Shown here: piece by piece, positions 34,161 to 35,726 of the stretch
Layout of the letters: the number at the start of each line of letters is the position of its first letter
How positions within the stretch are numbered: position 1 is the first letter of the stretch
Assembly (NCBI GenBank): GCA_021818335.1
Contig: JAKAEJ010000018.1
Span: 1 to 35,726, forward strand
Origin: Pseudomonadota bacterium
GTDB taxonomy: Bacteria > Pseudomonadota > Gammaproteobacteria > Xanthomonadales > Rhodanobacteraceae
Direction of reading: 5' to 3'
DNA: 35,726 nt
The notes under the pieces: model-generated
Told to the model about the DNA's origin: nothing
Databases searched by the model: none
The model's input: only the letters and a program-made list of their open reading frames with translations
Position numbers and translations under genes: made by a program

Positions 34161-35726
34161 ATGCCGCAGACCATTGCCCGCCGCCGGGTGCTGGAAGGCC
34201 AGCGCGCCGCGCCGGGCATGGTTCTGGGCCGGGTTCGCCTGCAACTTGCACAACGTCACAATGTTGACGACTCACCGCTGCCGGCGAACGAAACTGACCG
34301 AGAACTCGCGCGCCTGGAAGCCGCCTTGGCCCATGCACGAGGCGAACTGACCGAACTTCGGCAACGCCTCCATGGCGAACTGGCGCATGAGGCAAAGCCG
34401 TTCCTCGACACCCATGCACTCATTCTCGACGACCCCGAGCTGAGGTCTGGCCTGATCGACTTGATCCGGAAAGGCCGGTACCGCGCCGACGCGGCACTGG
34501 TCGCCCAGCGGGACCGCCTTATCGAACTCTTCCGACGCATGGATGACCCTTATCTGCGTGCGCGAGAAGACGATCTGAGCCATGTCATCGCCCGCGTATT
34601 GGATGCTCTGCAACCGGTCGAGACCAATCGCGAGGAGCGTCGCGTGGCCGCGCGCCTAGGCGAGATCTTGGTGACGGAAAACCCTTCGCCAGCAGAACTA
34701 GCAAGCCTTGCCGAGCGGGGACTGCGCGGCGTGGTGGCGACCGCGGGCAGCATTTATTCTCACGCGGCCATCCTTGCACGCAGCCTGCACCTGCCAATGC
34801 TCTGTGGCGTGGCGGAGGCCGATGGCGCATTCATGGACGGCGACCTGTTGCTTCTAGACGGCGATGGTGGCGCTGCCATTGCCCATCCAACGGCGCGCGA
34901 TTTGGCCATGCTAAGGCAATGGCAGCGATCCCAGGCGGCACGATCGCAGCGAACTCCGGTACCTGCCAAGCCCGCGCGAACGCGCGATGGCGAAGAGGTG
35001 CTCCTTTACGCCAACGCCGAATTGCCCGGCGAGATCGCCGAAGCACGCGCCATGGGTGCCCTCGGCGTCGGGCTGTATCGAACTGAATTGCTCTATTTGC
35101 GCCAGAAGTCCTTGCCGGGCGAGGAAGAACAGTTCGCTGCTCTTCGCGAACTAATGCTTGCCCTGGATGGCGCGCCTGCAACATTGCGCACGCTTGACCT
35201 CGGCGCCGACAAGGCGATTGGTACTGGTCTGGAGATGCAGCCCGAGGCCAATCCAGCGCTCGGCGTACGCGGCGTGCGACATGCGTTGCGCTACCCGGAA
35301 ATCCTTCGCGTGCAATTGCGCGCCATGCTTCGCGCTGCGACGCTCGGCCCTCTGCGCATCCTCCTGCCGATGGTCACGCTCCCTGAGGAGGTCGCTGCAG
35401 TGCGGGAGCACGCCCATGCATGCCTGCAGCAGTTGCATGCCGAAGGCGTCGCGGCGCCGCCAGAACTCCCGCCAATTGGCGCAATGGTCGAAGTCCCGGC
35501 AGCAGCACTGGGCGCACGGGCCCTACTGCGCGAATGCGACTTCCTAGCCATCGGAACCAACGATCTCACGCAGTACGTCCTTGCCGCGGATCGAAACCTA
35601 GGTGCACTCGATGGTCTTTACGACCCACGCCACCCCGCTCTGTTGCGCCTGATTGCATCCGTGTCCAACATGGCGCGCCGCTCAGGCAAGCCACTTTCGG
35701 TATGCGGTGAGGTCGCTGGCGACAGC
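34161..35726 (+). CDS. ptsI: PTS Enzyme I (phosphoenolpyruvate-protein phosphotransferase), C-terminus cut by window edge
   Basis: The frame stays open for 522 codons to the window end; the family is about 575 residues, so roughly 50 are missing. My translation starts MPQTIARRRVLEGQRAAPGM. The HPr-binding helical domain follows (such as FLDTHALILDDPELRSGL). The phospho-His domain has His201 in ATAGSIYSHAAILARSLHLP; the usual motif is GGxTSH, and here the residues before SH differ while His is kept. The PEP-binding barrel has GALGVGLYRTELLYL, TLDLGADKA, NPALGVRGVR, MVEVPAAALGA, FLAIGTNDLTQYVLAADR and the C-terminal SVCGEVAGD with the catalytic Cys. It takes phosphate from PEP and passes it to HPr. 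Confidence 0.96.
   Translation, partial: MPQTIARRRVLEGQRAAPGMVLGRVRLQLAQRHNVDDSPLPANETDRELARLEAALAHARGELTELRQRLHGELAHEAKPFLDTHALILDDPELRSGLIDLIRKGRYRADAALVAQRDRLIELFRRMDDPYLRAREDDLSHVIARVLDALQPVETNREERRVAARLGEILVTENPSPAELASLAERGLRGVVATAGSIYSHAAILARSLHLPMLCGVAEADGAFMDGDLLLLDGDGGAAIAHPTARDLAMLRQWQRSQAARSQRTPVPAKPARTRDGEEVLLYANAELPGEIAEARAMGALGVGLYRTELLYLRQKSLPGEEEQFAALRELMLALDGAPATLRTLDLGADKAIGTGLEMQPEANPALGVRGVRHALRYPEILRVQLRAMLRAATLGPLRILLPMVTLPEEVAAVREHAHACLQQLHAEGVAAPPELPPIGAMVEVPAAALGARALLRECDFLAIGTNDLTQYVLAADRNLGALDGLYDPRHPALLRLIASVSNMARRSGKPLSVCGEVAGDS

Overview
The window is a stretch of GC-rich, gene-dense bacterial chromosome. Its gene order and protein sequences point to a gammaproteobacterium of the order Xanthomonadales (Lysobacterales). 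The Prs, L25 and GT41 proteins look xanthomonad. The blocks lolB-ispE-tRNA(Gln)-prs-rplY-pth diverging from hemA-prfA, wrbA followed by a DUF2069 gene, rmlBACD, and hprK-rapZ-EIIA-ptsH-ptsI are familiar from that group. The family cannot be fixed from this sequence alone. There is no rRNA, CRISPR array, insertion sequence or phage gene. One tRNA is present. No gap between genes exceeds 300 bases; the longest is 213 bases, at 24596-24808. Many neighbours overlap as ATGA, GTGA or TGATG, so translational coupling is the rule here.

Bases 1-5484 (minus strand, read from right to left) form an envelope, isoprenoid and translation block. It runs: TPR lipoprotein, lolB (lipoprotein insertion into the outer membrane), ispE (MEP pathway), tRNA-Gln(UUG), prs (PRPP), rplY (L25), and pth, which is cut by the window edge. 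Facing away from it at 5589-10017 is hemA-prfA, followed by a large TPR/GT41 O-GlcNAc-transferase-like gene where prmC stands in many other gammaproteobacteria.

Bases 10098-16257 hold smaller metabolic units. These are metZ (sulfur assimilation into homocysteine), a PPK2 polyphosphate kinase, acyP-tlpA and a YihY-type membrane protein on the minus strand, and a coupled wrbA-DUF2069-phzF trio on the plus strand. Bases 16239-20359 (minus strand) encode a very large one-component-like hybrid sensor kinase, with periplasmic propeller, Y_Y_Y, HisKA, HATPase and REC domains. It is coupled to a small lipoprotein of unknown function. Opposite lies a three-gene YceI/cytochrome b561/YceI operon.

Bases 22290-29599 contain an RDD membrane protein, xerD (chromosome dimer resolution), a MaiA-like glutathione transferase, pgk (glycolysis) and the complete dTDP-L-rhamnose operon rmlBACD. 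Bases 29702-35726 hold a regulatory PTS: HPr kinase/phosphorylase, RapZ, a mannose-family EIIA, HPr and Enzyme I (cut by the edge). No EIIB or EIIC sugar permease is visible. A DUF3311 protein and a sodium:solute symporter lie inside this cluster, between the EIIA and HPr genes. This is the most interesting piece of organisation in the window: it suggests a secondary transporter co-expressed with, or controlled by, the phosphorelay. I did not find a clear-cut new defence or mobile system.
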